The notes under the pieces are model-generated. The model ran no database searches. It was not told the DNA's origin and saw nothing but the letters and a program-made list of their open reading frames with translations. Positions 25,240-35,500 of a stretch of 64,000 nucleotides of DNA are shown here, one piece after another. The stretch is from Mytilus californianus (Eukaryota; Mollusca; Bivalvia; Mytilida; Mytilidae). How positions within the stretch are numbered: the first letter of the stretch is position 1; each line of letters starts with the position of its first letter. A program made the position numbers and the translations under genes. The stretch covers positions 94,059,285 through 94,123,284 of the forward strand of contig NW_026262734.1 of assembly GCF_021869535.1 (NCBI RefSeq). The letters run 5' to 3'.

Positions 25240-25425
25240 GATCACCCCCAGTTTTTGTGGGGTTCGTGTTGCTAAGTCTTTAGTTTTCCATGTTGTGTTT
25301 TGTGTCCTATTGTTTGTCTGTTGGTCTTTTTCTTTTTTAGCCATGGCATTGTCAGTTTATTTTTGACCTATGAATGTGAATGTCTCTTTGGTATCTTTCG
25401 CCCCTCTTTTATATGCCCTTGTGCT
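25195..25425 (+). repeat. 3' tail of the Penelope-like element
   Basis: GGAGCAGGATCTGCTCACCC, GAGATCACCCCCAGTTTTTG, CTAAGTCTTTAGTTTTCCAT, TTAGCCATGGCATTGTCAG and TGTCTCTTTGGTATC follow the reverse-transcriptase frame. The same string appears alone at 4.8, 13.0 and, diverged, at 3.9, 6.7, 27.5, 35.6 and 45.9 kb. This links those solo repeats to this element. Confidence 0.75.
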
Positions 25426-25525
25426 GTAAAATCGAAAATTTAACCAGTATGTGGGCTACTATGCAGTAATCTTGTTTTCGAAGAGAAGGGGGGTATGATT
25501 AGTGTATTCCAAATAATTTGTGATG

Positions 25526-25765
25526 ATCTGGATGGGGATCCCTTATTTCTTTATTCTTTAATGTTATCGACATTTTTTCTCTATTCTGTATTTATTTTGC
25601 CCATTATTCTCTACACTTTATATTTTAGCACCCAGTAATATCGTTTCTTTAAATTTATTATTTTTGCTTATTTTTCTCTGTTCTTTATTTTGTTTGCCCT
25701 TCATTCTGCACTTTTTTTTTGCCAATTATTCTATATTCTGTAACCCCCATCTAGAACCTCGTTTG
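25526..25765 (+). repeat. repeat family B, copy
   Basis: Left GATCTGGATGGGGATCCC, right TAACCCCCATCTAGAACCTC, with TTCTCTATTCTGTATTTATT units inside. Confidence 0.75.
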
Positions 25766-26299
25766 TTTTTTCTTTATGAATTACATGTTTAAAGTGGCAC
25801 TTGCAGAGAGAATTAATTGAACATCTTTCATTCAAACCAAAACCCTGTGCATTAAAGCACTTGATCCACTTCTGTTCCTATTCAATTGACAAAAAACAAA
25901 AAGGTGGGAGAAGATAACAAGTGGAAAGTCTGCTAAAAGTCATCGAAAACATAGAACTGGAAAGATTGGGACAGTTGTGGGCATAATTTCAAACTATATG
26001 TTATTGGACATTGTGGTTTAATGATGAACAAACAAGGACCAATCAAAATACAGATCATGTGTGTTCAAGCTTTGTTTACTTACATAAAATAAGAAAAAAA
26101 TGTTACAAACAAAATATGATACAGCAACGGTACCCGCAGCACTTTTGCATATTCATTAAGATTCGTCAGAGAGATAAGTATTTTTTTCAGAAGTGAATTA
26201 GTAATTGTATCTCAATGTCTGTGAGTCCCTAATTCTCAGCACAATTTATAAATTAAAGACGTGGATTACATTTATATTTTAGTTCCTGTATAAAACATG

Positions 26300-26362
26300 T
26301 CCATTTTTCTGTAGATTTGGCCCATCAATCTCTATTCTGTAAACCCCCTCCAGACCCTCATA
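26300..26362 (+). repeat. repeat family B, right-end fragment
   Basis: CCATTTTTCTGTAGATTTGG and TTCTGTAAACCCCCTCCAGACC, ending CCCTCATAAA. Confidence 0.7.
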
Positions 26363-26454
26363 AATTGGAATTAAACTTCTTAGAAGTTTACAAAACTAAA
26401 TCATTTTTCAGTGTCTTTTCAACTGATTTTTATAGTTTGTTCTTATGTTGTGCT

Positions 26455-26768
26455 GAATTAAACCGCTGTCCCAGGTTAGGGGAGGGTTGGAGTGCCTGCA
26501 AACATTTTTCTGTTTGTGCCTGTTCCAAGTCAGGAGCCTGTTATTCAGTGGTTATAGTTTGTTGTTGTATATCATAGTTTTTGGGGGTTTATTGTTTAGT
26601 ACATAAATTAGGCTATGAGTTTTCTAGTTTGAATTGTTTTCCATTTGCCATTTCAGGACCTTTTATTGCTTGCTATGGATTTTGGTCATGGTTGATAACT
26701 TCTACGTTATTTAGTTTCTGGTGGAGAGTTGTCTCATTGGCAATCATACCACATCTTCTAATCTTTAT
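26455..26768 (+). repeat. dispersed repeat family A, extended copy
   Basis: Begins with a family E-like start (GCTGTCCCAGG, TTCCAAGTCAGGAGCCTG) and runs into the canonical family A end GAGTTGTCTCATTGGCAATC plus CATACCACATCTTC. This shows the longer form of the family. The frames at 26,317-26,781 are repeat. Confidence 0.8.
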
Positions 26769-27118
26769 ACTGTTAGAGTGAATACTGTTAAAGTTTGATA
26801 GTATTGTATTGTCAAATTCAAATTGATACGAAAAGGGGGAGTTTTAAATCAAAACTCCTCCTTTGTTAATAACATGATGCCTATCTGTCAATCTATTAAT
26901 ATTGTATCAGGACATATATTTAATAATTATGACCAAAGTAGCATGCAAATTGATAGAACCAAATTTTTCACCTTTCATTTGTGCATTGTAACATAGAAAC
27001 GAGAAGTGTTCGAACTGTATTTCTGTGTATGTTGATTTATTGCCAAACACCCTTGTATTCTAGTTTAATTTGTGAGGTAAAGCCTTGGTAAATAATTTTA
27101 ACAAATTTCCTATCTTTC

Positions 27119-27401
27119 TTAAGGGGGTACAGAACATCTAACGGAGTTAATTCTTTAAAAAATTAGCTGAACATTTTAATCACAAACTTTCAGTAAAGAG
27201 AAATCAAGTTTCTCAGTGATCAAAATTAGTGTTTGTCAATCTACTTAATATCCAATGAAATTATTCCTGTAAATCTTATGGTTCAAATTTTTCAAATTTG
27301 TTATATTTTTGTAAACAGGTCATAGTAAACATTTTGTCAAGATTTTATGAAAATTAATCGAGCCAAATCTCTTTTAGTTAAGGTGTTGGGTACCCCCTTA
27401 A
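27119..27401. mobile_element. MITE with TTAA ends and GGGGGTAC inverted termini
   Basis: Starts TTAAGGGGGTACAGAAC and ends GTTGGGTACCCCCTTAA, giving 12 perfect terminal bases plus more with a mismatch. The length is 283 bp and there is no coding capacity. TTAA at both ends fits the target duplication of piggyBac-type transposases, so it is probably a non-autonomous derivative. The assignment is inference. Confidence 0.75.
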
Positions 27402-27610
27402 AACACAAGCAGAGTAAAAACAAACAACAAATTTACAAAAGGAAAAAATACTAACACTTAAACAACACACAAAAGGAAAAAATACTAACACTTAAACAAC
27501 AGTTCACAAGATATTACATAAAAAACAGGTTAAAAGGTCTCTCCCAAAATCCTAAGTCAACTTCAGGGGCTCCATAAGGGTAGCAGTTTCTGCTCCACTG
27601 TAGTGACAAC
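27402..27610 (-). repeat. diverged Penelope-like tail with short duplication
   Basis: Holds a direct duplication of ACAAAAGGAAAAAATACTAA with ACTTAAACAACA (about 27,437 and 27,471). It then has ACAGTTCACAAG, CAACTTCAGGGGCTCC and GTTTCTGCTCCACTGTAGTG in the order of the solo tails. Confidence 0.55.
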
Positions 27611-27929
27611 CATTTTATTACTATAATTGTAAATAGACAATAATTTGACAGTATAATCAATTTATTAGACACAAGTTTGTTATTCTCAAAGAAAATAAAT
27701 AAATAATTTTATCACAGACAACTTCCTCATTCAACTATACAATATAATTAATATATTATACAGTGAGCAATATTTGTTCTACAGAGAATATAATAGAGGT
27801 GTATCATTTCTAAGTAATTTTTGAAATTTGTTTTGAATTATGATGATTTAGATCTTAACATACATATAGATTCTACCATTGCATCAAGTGTGATACAGTA
27901 TTTATGAACTGGAGACAGTTAAATTTTCA

Positions 27930-27985
27930 AATTTAAAACACAAGGCTTGCCTCACATTTTAAATTTAACTGTTGAGAGTGGATAA
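27930..27985. repeat. short inverted repeat
   Basis: CAGTTAAATTTTCAAATTTAAAA on the left is matched by CATTTTAAATTTAACTG on the right around ACAAGGCTTGCCTC. A small palindrome of the same general kind as those at 30.6 and 52.7 kb. Confidence 0.55.
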
Positions 27986-28827
27986 ATATCGTATTGCACG
28001 AGATTTGGTGGTGGAATCTGTTTCCCTAATAATTTTAGACCATTTACAGACAATCTTAATCCTTCTTTTCGAATGATCTGCAAGAAGATGTGTTTTTTCT
28101 ATGTGTAGTCACCAGACATGGTCGCCTTTTTTAATGACGACACAATAGGAAATTCAGAGGAAAGCAAGAAAATCTTGACGTTATAATCAAATTTTGACCA
28201 ATGGAGAACTGAGATCAAACGAACCACACGTTGATTAAATAAAAATAATCAACAGGTCAGGAAAAGGATAAATTGTGAAAGAATTCCAGAAATACAATAA
28301 TAATTATTGAGGACTGTATGTCTTAAGTCTGCTGTCTCACTCAAATATATCACACACCTTTTTAATCATATATAATTCGTTCATTAAAGGGAATTCTGAA
28401 GACATATTCACTTGCATTTTTCTTGAATGAAAATTTCACAAGAATCATTTTGTATTAGTAAATTTAAATGCCATATATTAAAGCTTAAAGTAAATTATCT
28501 TGAGTTAACTTTCTATAATTCATTTAAATAAGCTACGCAGTCTGTTTCCAAGGACTATAGATTTTTTTCAAATATAATTATAACATTTAAAAAAGCTGTT
28601 CGTGAAAAATTTTGTCATTTGTAGAGAGATAAAACGCCTGAATTTTATCACAACAGATATTTTACAAATATTCTAAAACAAGGCATCTGTAATTAAAATG
28701 ATTCAGACTTGTTTGGTTTCAACTGGCATAGATGATAATTTTACATGTAAATCATCCCCGTAGCCAGGGGGTTTGAAAAGATTGGATAAACCCCCCTCTG
28801 AAAAATAATATTAGTAAAAAGAATAGA

Positions 28828-28930
28828 GGATGGAAACACAGTGAATGTTTCAAAGAGACAACAACCTGATCAAAGAGCAGAAAACAGCCCAAGGCCAGCA
28901 GAAAATCCAACACCTGGAGGTGGAGACTAT
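28828..28930. repeat. dispersed repeat family E, short copy
   Basis: ATGTTTCAAAGAGACAACAA, AAAACAGCCCAAGGCCAGC and CAACACCTGGAGGTGG match the copy at 12.0 kb, with an internal deletion. Confidence 0.7.
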
Positions 28931-30030
28931 TGAAGTCAAGGTTTGGGAATGATGTTTGACTATTTAAGTCCCAAATGACCCCCCAAAGATATCCTGGCTA
29001 CTACAGGCCTGACAATGATATATTGTCATCAACCTTGTATTCTACATGATCTACACAGTGAGCTTTATTTTTCAGTAACAGTTTGTACATTTCTGACTCT
29101 AGTTGACCAGTATTTGCTCCTACTCCTTAATACTGTGTGATAGGTGGGGAAGCAGTAAATACCAATTTTATTTTAAAGTCAGAAGTTTACTTCATTCAGA
29201 GATTAAACACATGATTACACACATTGAAGGGAAGTACAAAACCATACGACTAAAAAAGTGTCAAGACGATAAGGAGATACACTGTGTATTTAGCAAAATT
29301 TTGTAAAAATGATTTCAAATTTTTCCTCCAAAATAGTAGGTATGTCATTTAATGTATAAATATCTTAATCAAATATGGAAATCAGCATCTAATTACTATA
29401 GTCCTCAAATATCTATTTACAAAATATAATATTTCAAAATATATATAATTTTCACATTAAGATAAAATGTGACAACATAAAAATATAATCGTCTACACAA
29501 TACAATCTCAATGAATAAATGTAAAATGATTCTTGAACAATGTATACATGTTAAGGTAGATTAGGTGTCTTCTGCCATTTTTTTGCATAACCTGTAGCTT
29601 TAAAATAAGCACTGTGACCCCTACTGTTTATCATATTTACGAAAGAAAAAAGCATGATATAAACTTCATTTTGGCAAATGATTAAATTTTTTATTGATTT
29701 TGATTTTGATCTAGACCCAATCCCCCCACCCCACCCATCTACCTAAATGTTATATTTTTCAAATCAAGGATATATTTTTTTCAGGTACCGATGACATCCA
29801 ATGAGCAAAACTCGAAATTAAGGTATAATACTATCAAAATAAAATTGTCAAAACTGGTTTCACAAAAACATAAAAAAAACTTAATATTTGCTAAAGACAA
29901 GGATTATGGATTTAAGAACTTTTAAAACTATGTCTGATGTGTTCATATCAGAGGAGATCAAAGTTTGACAATATATTTGGTTCTTTTTTTACTCCTGCAA
30001 TGCATGTCAATTGCTTAAAAAATATTTAGT
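28931..30030. other. intergenic, nothing recognised
   Basis: AT-rich and without a supportable exon. A (TA)n microsatellite of about 11 units follows at 30,037-30,058. Confidence 0.4.
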
Positions 30031-30556
30031 CTTTAATATATATATATATATATATATAACAAAAAAATTCTCTTCAAAAGACTGCAAAAGTTGAAACATA
30101 AAACTGCTCAATGACTTGAGAGTAATATTTAGGACGGAAATATATATCCTCTTAAAAAATTTGACAGCAAAAAAAACCCAAACTAATTAAGGTATAAAAA
30201 ATTAACAAAAACTGTAAAATAAGTTTTATAATGAATTTTAACCTTACTAGACTTTAATAATAGTTATATCAGTCCATATTTAATAACATTAAAGCTTAGG
30301 GCTCTATTGATGTCTCTATTAGTTTTATTGGTTGTTGGTTGGATGCACTTTTTTGGACTTCCAGATTTTTTCAAGTAAACACTATTTTCATTTTGTGTGA
30401 CACTATTTAAGACTGTCATAAAAAAAGAGCTGAGAGAGAGTTTTAGCCTTGTACTGAAGAAAATTAAATATATTATTAGATATTCTCTAATTAAATCATT
30501 TTACTCACAAGGGAAATACAAGATCTACTATTAAGAAATTTATCATATTGCTGCAT

Positions 30557-30712
30557 TAATATACAATTATGGCCCGTTGAAAAGGTGAATATCCAAAATT
30601 GTCAACACGAGAAGGTTATTTTACTGAGGGCGCAGCCCGAAGTGAAATAACTTTTAAGGGTTGACAATTTTGGATATTCATCGCTTCTAAGGGGCCACAA
30701 TTGTTTTATTAT
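30557..30712. repeat. long palindrome with GGGCGCAGCCC tip
   Basis: Left arm: AATTATGGCCC, GGTGAATATCCAAAATTGTC, GGTTATTTTACT. Right arm: AGTGAAATAACTTTTAAGGG, GACAATTTTGGATATTCATC, GGGGCCACAATTG. The tip at 30,628-30,638 is GGGC-GCA-GCCC, a four-pair stem with a GNA triloop. Confidence 0.9.
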
Positions 30713-31190
30713 ACCGAACTAACAGTGGAAGGGCATTTTGAATCATTGTAAAAGCACTTACCCTTACTTGAGTCAGTAACAAACACAAGTTGACGTTCAA
30801 AAATACATGTAATTTGTGTCTTAGAATTCTCGTATGTACAACAAAGGTAGATTCTTTTTGTAAAATATTGATGGCTCTGAAAAGAACCGTTATTAGAGAT
30901 ATCATCGGCACAAGATGCACGTCAAAAGCCTTATTTCCTCTTCTCTCGATCAATGGGCTTCCTGTAACTTGAACGTTGCCATTTTGTTTATTTACGTCTG
31001 TGACATCATTTTCATGAGTACAAATCAACAAACTAAAAAGGTTATTCGCCGGTGAATAATAGGGTTATTCAACGCTGGTGTACATTTTTAGGGTTATTCG
31101 TTCTTCCTTGCAATTGAATGAAAATTAACTGAATTATTCCATGTCACGTGATAACGTTTTACCCAATAGAATTGTTTGAAATATATGTAA
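30713..31190. repeat. tail of palindromic element, copy A
   Basis: Runs from the palindrome through ACAAACACAAGTTGACGTTC, TGACATCATTTTCATGAG (CRE-like), CACGTGATAACG (E-box) and TTTTACCCAATAGAATTG (CCAAT) to AAGGTATAATAATATAC. It is repeated at 31.2-31.68 kb at roughly 85 percent identity by eye. The two open frames here (30,687-31,031 and 30,790-30,972) are not preserved in the second copy and I do not call them genes. Confidence 0.75.
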
Positions 31191-31192
31191 GG

Positions 31193-31684
31193 TATAATAA
31201 TATACAATTATGGCCCGTAGAAAAGGTGAATATCGAAAATTGTCAACACAAAAAGGTTGTTTTACTTACCTAATACTATATCGTAACAAACACAAGTTAA
31301 AGTTTGAAAATGAATTTATGTCTTAAAATTTTTCGTATGTACAACAAAGGTAGAATCTTTTTGTAAAATATTAATGGCCCTGAAAAGGACCGTTTATAGG
31401 AGATATCCTCAGCACTAGATGCATTTGCAAAGCCTTGTTTCCTTGTCACTTGATGGGCTTCCTGTAACGTGAACGTTGCCATTTTGCTTACTTACGTCTA
31501 TGACATCATTTTTATGGGAGATAACTCATGTACAAATCAAGAAACTAAATAGGTTATTCACCACTGGTGTAAATTTTTAGGGTTATTCCTACTTCCTTGC
31601 AATTCAATGAAAATTAACTGAATTATTCCATGTCATGTGATAACGTGTTACCCAATAGAATTATTTATAATACATGTAAGGTAT
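31193..31684. repeat. palindromic element, copy B, missing tip and distal arm
   Basis: Starts with the same ATATACAATTATGGCCCG and left arm as copy A, to GGTTGTTTTACT. It then jumps straight to the tail (TATCGTAACAAACACAAG). The hairpin tip and right arm are absent, plus some following sequence. The rest of the tail is colinear with copy A and ends TAAGGTATAATAAG. Confidence 0.8.
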
Positions 31685-31789
31685 AATAAGAATATTTATT
31701 ATATACTTAGTAGTAAATACAGATAAATTGTATATGTAATACAATCATTGGCAAGCGTGCTAAATCAGCCACCTGTGATGATATCGATA

Positions 31790-31965
31790 TCAACAAGGTT
31801 GCGTAGGCTTTATCACACCTTTAATCTGTATGACGTCACGTCACCAATTGCAGTCACTGTTGCAAAGGCTTTATCAAACCCCTAATCTGTATGACATCAT
31901 GTCAAACCTATAATCTGTATGACGTCATTTCAAACCTCCTTATCTGTATGACGTCATGTCACATA
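31790..31965. promoter_or_regulatory. cluster of CRE-like TGACGTCA sites in short repeats
   Basis: Four degenerate units of about 28-60 bp, each with TAATCTGTATGACGTCA or a one-base variant: TGACGTCACG (about 31,831), TGACATCATG, TGACGTCATT and TGACGTCATG (about 31,948). TGACGTCA is the consensus bound by CREB/ATF factors. The cluster lies directly beside the palindrome at 32.0-32.15 kb and about 500 bp beyond the stop codon of the TIR-HEAT gene. A regulatory role is untested. Confidence 0.5.
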
Positions 31966-32008
31966 AAAAACATCTACGTGAGGTATATATATATATATAA
32001 TAAAGTGT

Positions 32009-32152
32009 ATATGATATGGCTTTAATTTTCAATATCACACACCGTATCAACCCTCGACCAATATAATCCCTCTAATCCCTCGAGCAGAGCTCTTGGGATT
32101 ATATTGGTGTCTCGGATTGATACAGATGTGATATTGATAAAGCCATATGATA
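32009..32152. repeat. long palindrome downstream of the TIR-HEAT gene
   Basis: Left arm ATATGATATGGCTTTAATTT, TCAATATCACA, GTATCAA, CCAATATAATCCC. Right arm GGGATTATATTGG, TTGATAC, GTGATATTGATAAAGCCATA. The tip region is CTCGAGCAGAGCTC. It lies just past a candidate polyadenylation signal. Confidence 0.85.
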
Positions 32153-32159
32153 TTCTCTA

Positions 32160-32165
32160 TTTATT
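32160..32165 (-). promoter_or_regulatory. candidate polyadenylation signal
   Basis: AATAAA on the minus strand about 280 bases after the stop codon of the TIR-HEAT gene. It is the nearest canonical hexamer I noticed in the right place. Confidence 0.45.
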
Positions 32166-32441
32166 TTACAATGCAGCAAAATTTGACAAAAAAAACCACT
32201 GGTAAATACTTACAATAAAAGATAATAATTCTTAATCTCAATATATCTTCAACCAAATTGATAGATTGGTGATTGCTTTACACCGCCTCAGCAAAAAAAG
32301 GCTGATATAGTGGCGAGTCTTCAACCAAATCAAACTACTCTATTTTGTTCTAATATAACATCATGACCTAATAAATCTGCTTAAAAAAATTCAACAAATA
32401 TAAATTGTTTGATATGTTTCATCACCATGGCAATCTTGTTT

Positions 32442-32583
32442 CTATGATTCTGAATGTTTGAGGAACTCCATTTCTGATGCCAACACCTTGGTAACCTGCA
32501 TACATTTGGCGGCATGGTCGCCGCCCATTCTCTTCAAAGCAACTTCTGCTGCTTCTCTCACATGCTTTATAGGGTCATTCCTC
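32442..32583 (-). CDS. TIR-HEAT gene, last coding exon (exon 8)
   Basis: The acceptor is TTTTAACAG. The split codon makes W with the previous exon, then RNDPIKHVREAAEVALKRMG, GDHAAKCMQVTKVLASEM and a short tail ending at TAG (32,444-32,442). The WRND..HVREAAE motif is the last HEAT repeat. Phase 2 entry matches the exon 7 donor. Confidence 0.85.
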
Positions 32584-35500
32584 CTGTTAAAATTATAAAT
32601 ATTCTGTTATTAATAAATTTGTTTCAACAATAATAAGCAACAAGTAGAAAATTGTATGATAAAGGCTTGAGACTTGTTGCTTGTTTTATGATATTATATA
32701 AATTGAAAATGTACAAACTAAAGATAAAACAAAAAATTTGCAATCAATTTCTTAGAAAAATATTTGCTTAGGAACTTTTTATATATAGTTGAAATATATC
32801 TAAATTACACATTTAGCAAATTTTATTCTAGGGGAGATAACCATTACACAAATTCAAGTGGAGATAATTAAACTAGATATAACTTTAGGTGTAATACCAC
32901 CAAATCATAGTACGTCACATCCGGTTGCATACGAAAATAGGTCGAAAAAAAATATTCCCTTGAATTTGACAGTTGTAGGTAATTGATCCTACATTTCATT
33001 GCAGTAAAACATTTCTGAGTCATAAACATATATCTTGGGTATTTCAAAGCACCATTATTTCTTTATTTGGGGTTTCAATAGAATATTTTGGAAACTTGAG
33101 GTTACATGGTTACTAAAGCTTGTACACAGGTTAAAAAAGGGGGAAAATTTGATTGGTTAACTTCCAGTGATGGTTATTTTCTTATATGCAATGAAATGTT
33201 ATGTGAAATTTTTTCTATAGTACTGGACAGGATAAAACTTTACTCATGCCAAGTATTTCTTTATTTGAAACAAAGATAAATTCTGCACAATTTTTTGAAA
33301 AGTGCAAATTTAACAATGACTAATAGGGGAAAATCAATGGTGGTATTACACCTAATATGGGAAGCTGTACATGCACCTTTGACCTTGTGAGTACTCTCAT
33401 GTGTTAAAATTTCTTGCTATTTAAGTGAAATATTACAAATAATGAAATATTCTGAGTGGATTGAGTCTCCAAAATACATTTTATGAGAAAATTTCCTTGA
33501 AATAGGACTTTACCATGAATATTAGTTGACAGAACAAGCCATACTTAGAGTCTTGGGGAGCTTTTTCTCCTTATTTCTTATATTCTGCTATACTAGAAAA
33601 TTTTTCCTAAGAAATACTTTAATAAATATATAGTTTCAAGTAAATGAAATTATTTTTAAAGCAGTAACAACAAATTATTCACCAAAAGAGAAGTTTTTTA
33701 TGTCCCTCTCTGGAACGCGGCGTAAATTTAAGTTTTACGCAAGGACTTATTGAAACCTCCTTGGAGACAGTAAACTTTTATACGGATAGTTCAAGCAGCT
33801 TGAATACTTCAATTAATCATTTATAATAACATTCCTATCATAAATGAGTGAAAGTTACCCCAAAATGTTTATTTATTGGCTTAAAAAGTAGAAATTTTGA
33901 GGAAATGAGAGGTATAAATGGACCAAAAGAGACTTTATAAGGAAGAATAAGAGGTCCATTAGTAGTATTTATCATCCTAAAGTCATCTTTTGTATCATAT
34001 TCAACTGTTTGTAGGCAGATGAGATAAATATTTGATCATTTATTGGTCCACACTATATTCTATCATGATGCGGCTTGGTTTGAATTTTTCGAAGAAATTT
34101 TGCTCGAATCGCTGTAGATGTCGTCTTACATTATACTAGATTTTTCTCAAACTATTGAACTGATTATGACAAAACTTGACAGGAATGCTTGAAATAACCA
34201 GTATTACAAAGGAAAAAAGTCACATTCAGTTTATTCAACAAAAAAGTCTTCTTTAGGTGTAATACCACCAAATCATAGTACGTCACATCCGGTTGCATAC
34301 GAAAATAGGTCGAAAAAAAATATTCCCTTGAATTTGACAGTTGTAGGTAATTGATCCTACATTTCATTGCAGTAAAACATTTCTGAGTCATAAACATATA
34401 TCTTGGGTATTTCAAAGCACCATTATTTCTTTATTTGGGGTTTCAATAGAATATTTTGGAAACTTGAGGTTACATGGTTACTAAAGCTTGTACACAGGTT
34501 AAAAAAGGGGGAAAATTTGATTGGTTAACTTCCAGTGATGGTTATTTTCTTATATGCAATGAAATGTTATGTGAAATTTTTTCTATAGTACTGGACAGGA
34601 TAAAACTTTACTCATGCCAAGTATTTCTTTATTTGAAACAAAGATAAATTCTGCACAATTTTTTGAAAAGTGCAAATTTAACAATGACTAATAGGGGAAA
34701 ATCAATGGTGGTATTACACCTGCAAACCAAAATTTACAATACTTTTGAAATGGCATGAAAACAATAAAATACACCTGTTTTCTTACCCCCCCCCCCCCCT
34801 CTTGTCCCCTTTAATATGTTATCAATTTTGGAAGATTTTTTCAGGTCAAAAAATTATTTTTACCTCATATAATCTATGCTTAATTATATAATTGTTATAA
34901 AACCTTAATTTCTCAATATAAGGAGAGTGATTATTCTTAACCATGCTTTAAATATGTGTAAAAATAAAGAAGAAATGTGGTATGATTGCCAATGAGACAG
35001 CTCTTCATCAGAGAACAAATGACATGGATGTAAGCAACTATACGTCACATTGAAACTCTCTTTTATGAAATTTAATAAGACTCTTTTAAGTTTGTTCATT
35101 CATATTCCGTGAAAAAGTAAAACTGAATAATCATTTGAAGAGAAACCTAAACAGAGTTTTCAAGTTTAATGATGTATTAATTTTTTTTAATTTGACTCAT
35201 ATTTATTTAAAAAAAAAAAACACAAAACACTCGTACTATACAAAGCCATCAACTTTTTTCTTTTTGTCACAAATTTTTCCTTCGAAATAAGGGCTGTTTC
35301 AAAATTTATTGTGTGGGAGATGGAAGGCATTCAAATTAATTAAATATGGGTGGTTCCATTTTCCTTAAACTTTTGTAGGAGTTATTAGAAAAATGATTTT
35401 TTTTTAATTTTATAAGTGGCCAGGGTCTCAAAAAAGGTGCCTCACATGACCCTTATATTTTTTATTCTGGAACAGCCCTAAGTTAAACCATAAACAATGC

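Noticed and set aside
30687-31031. 114-residue minus-strand frame
   Set aside because: Lies within the duplicated palindromic element, and the second copy does not preserve it.
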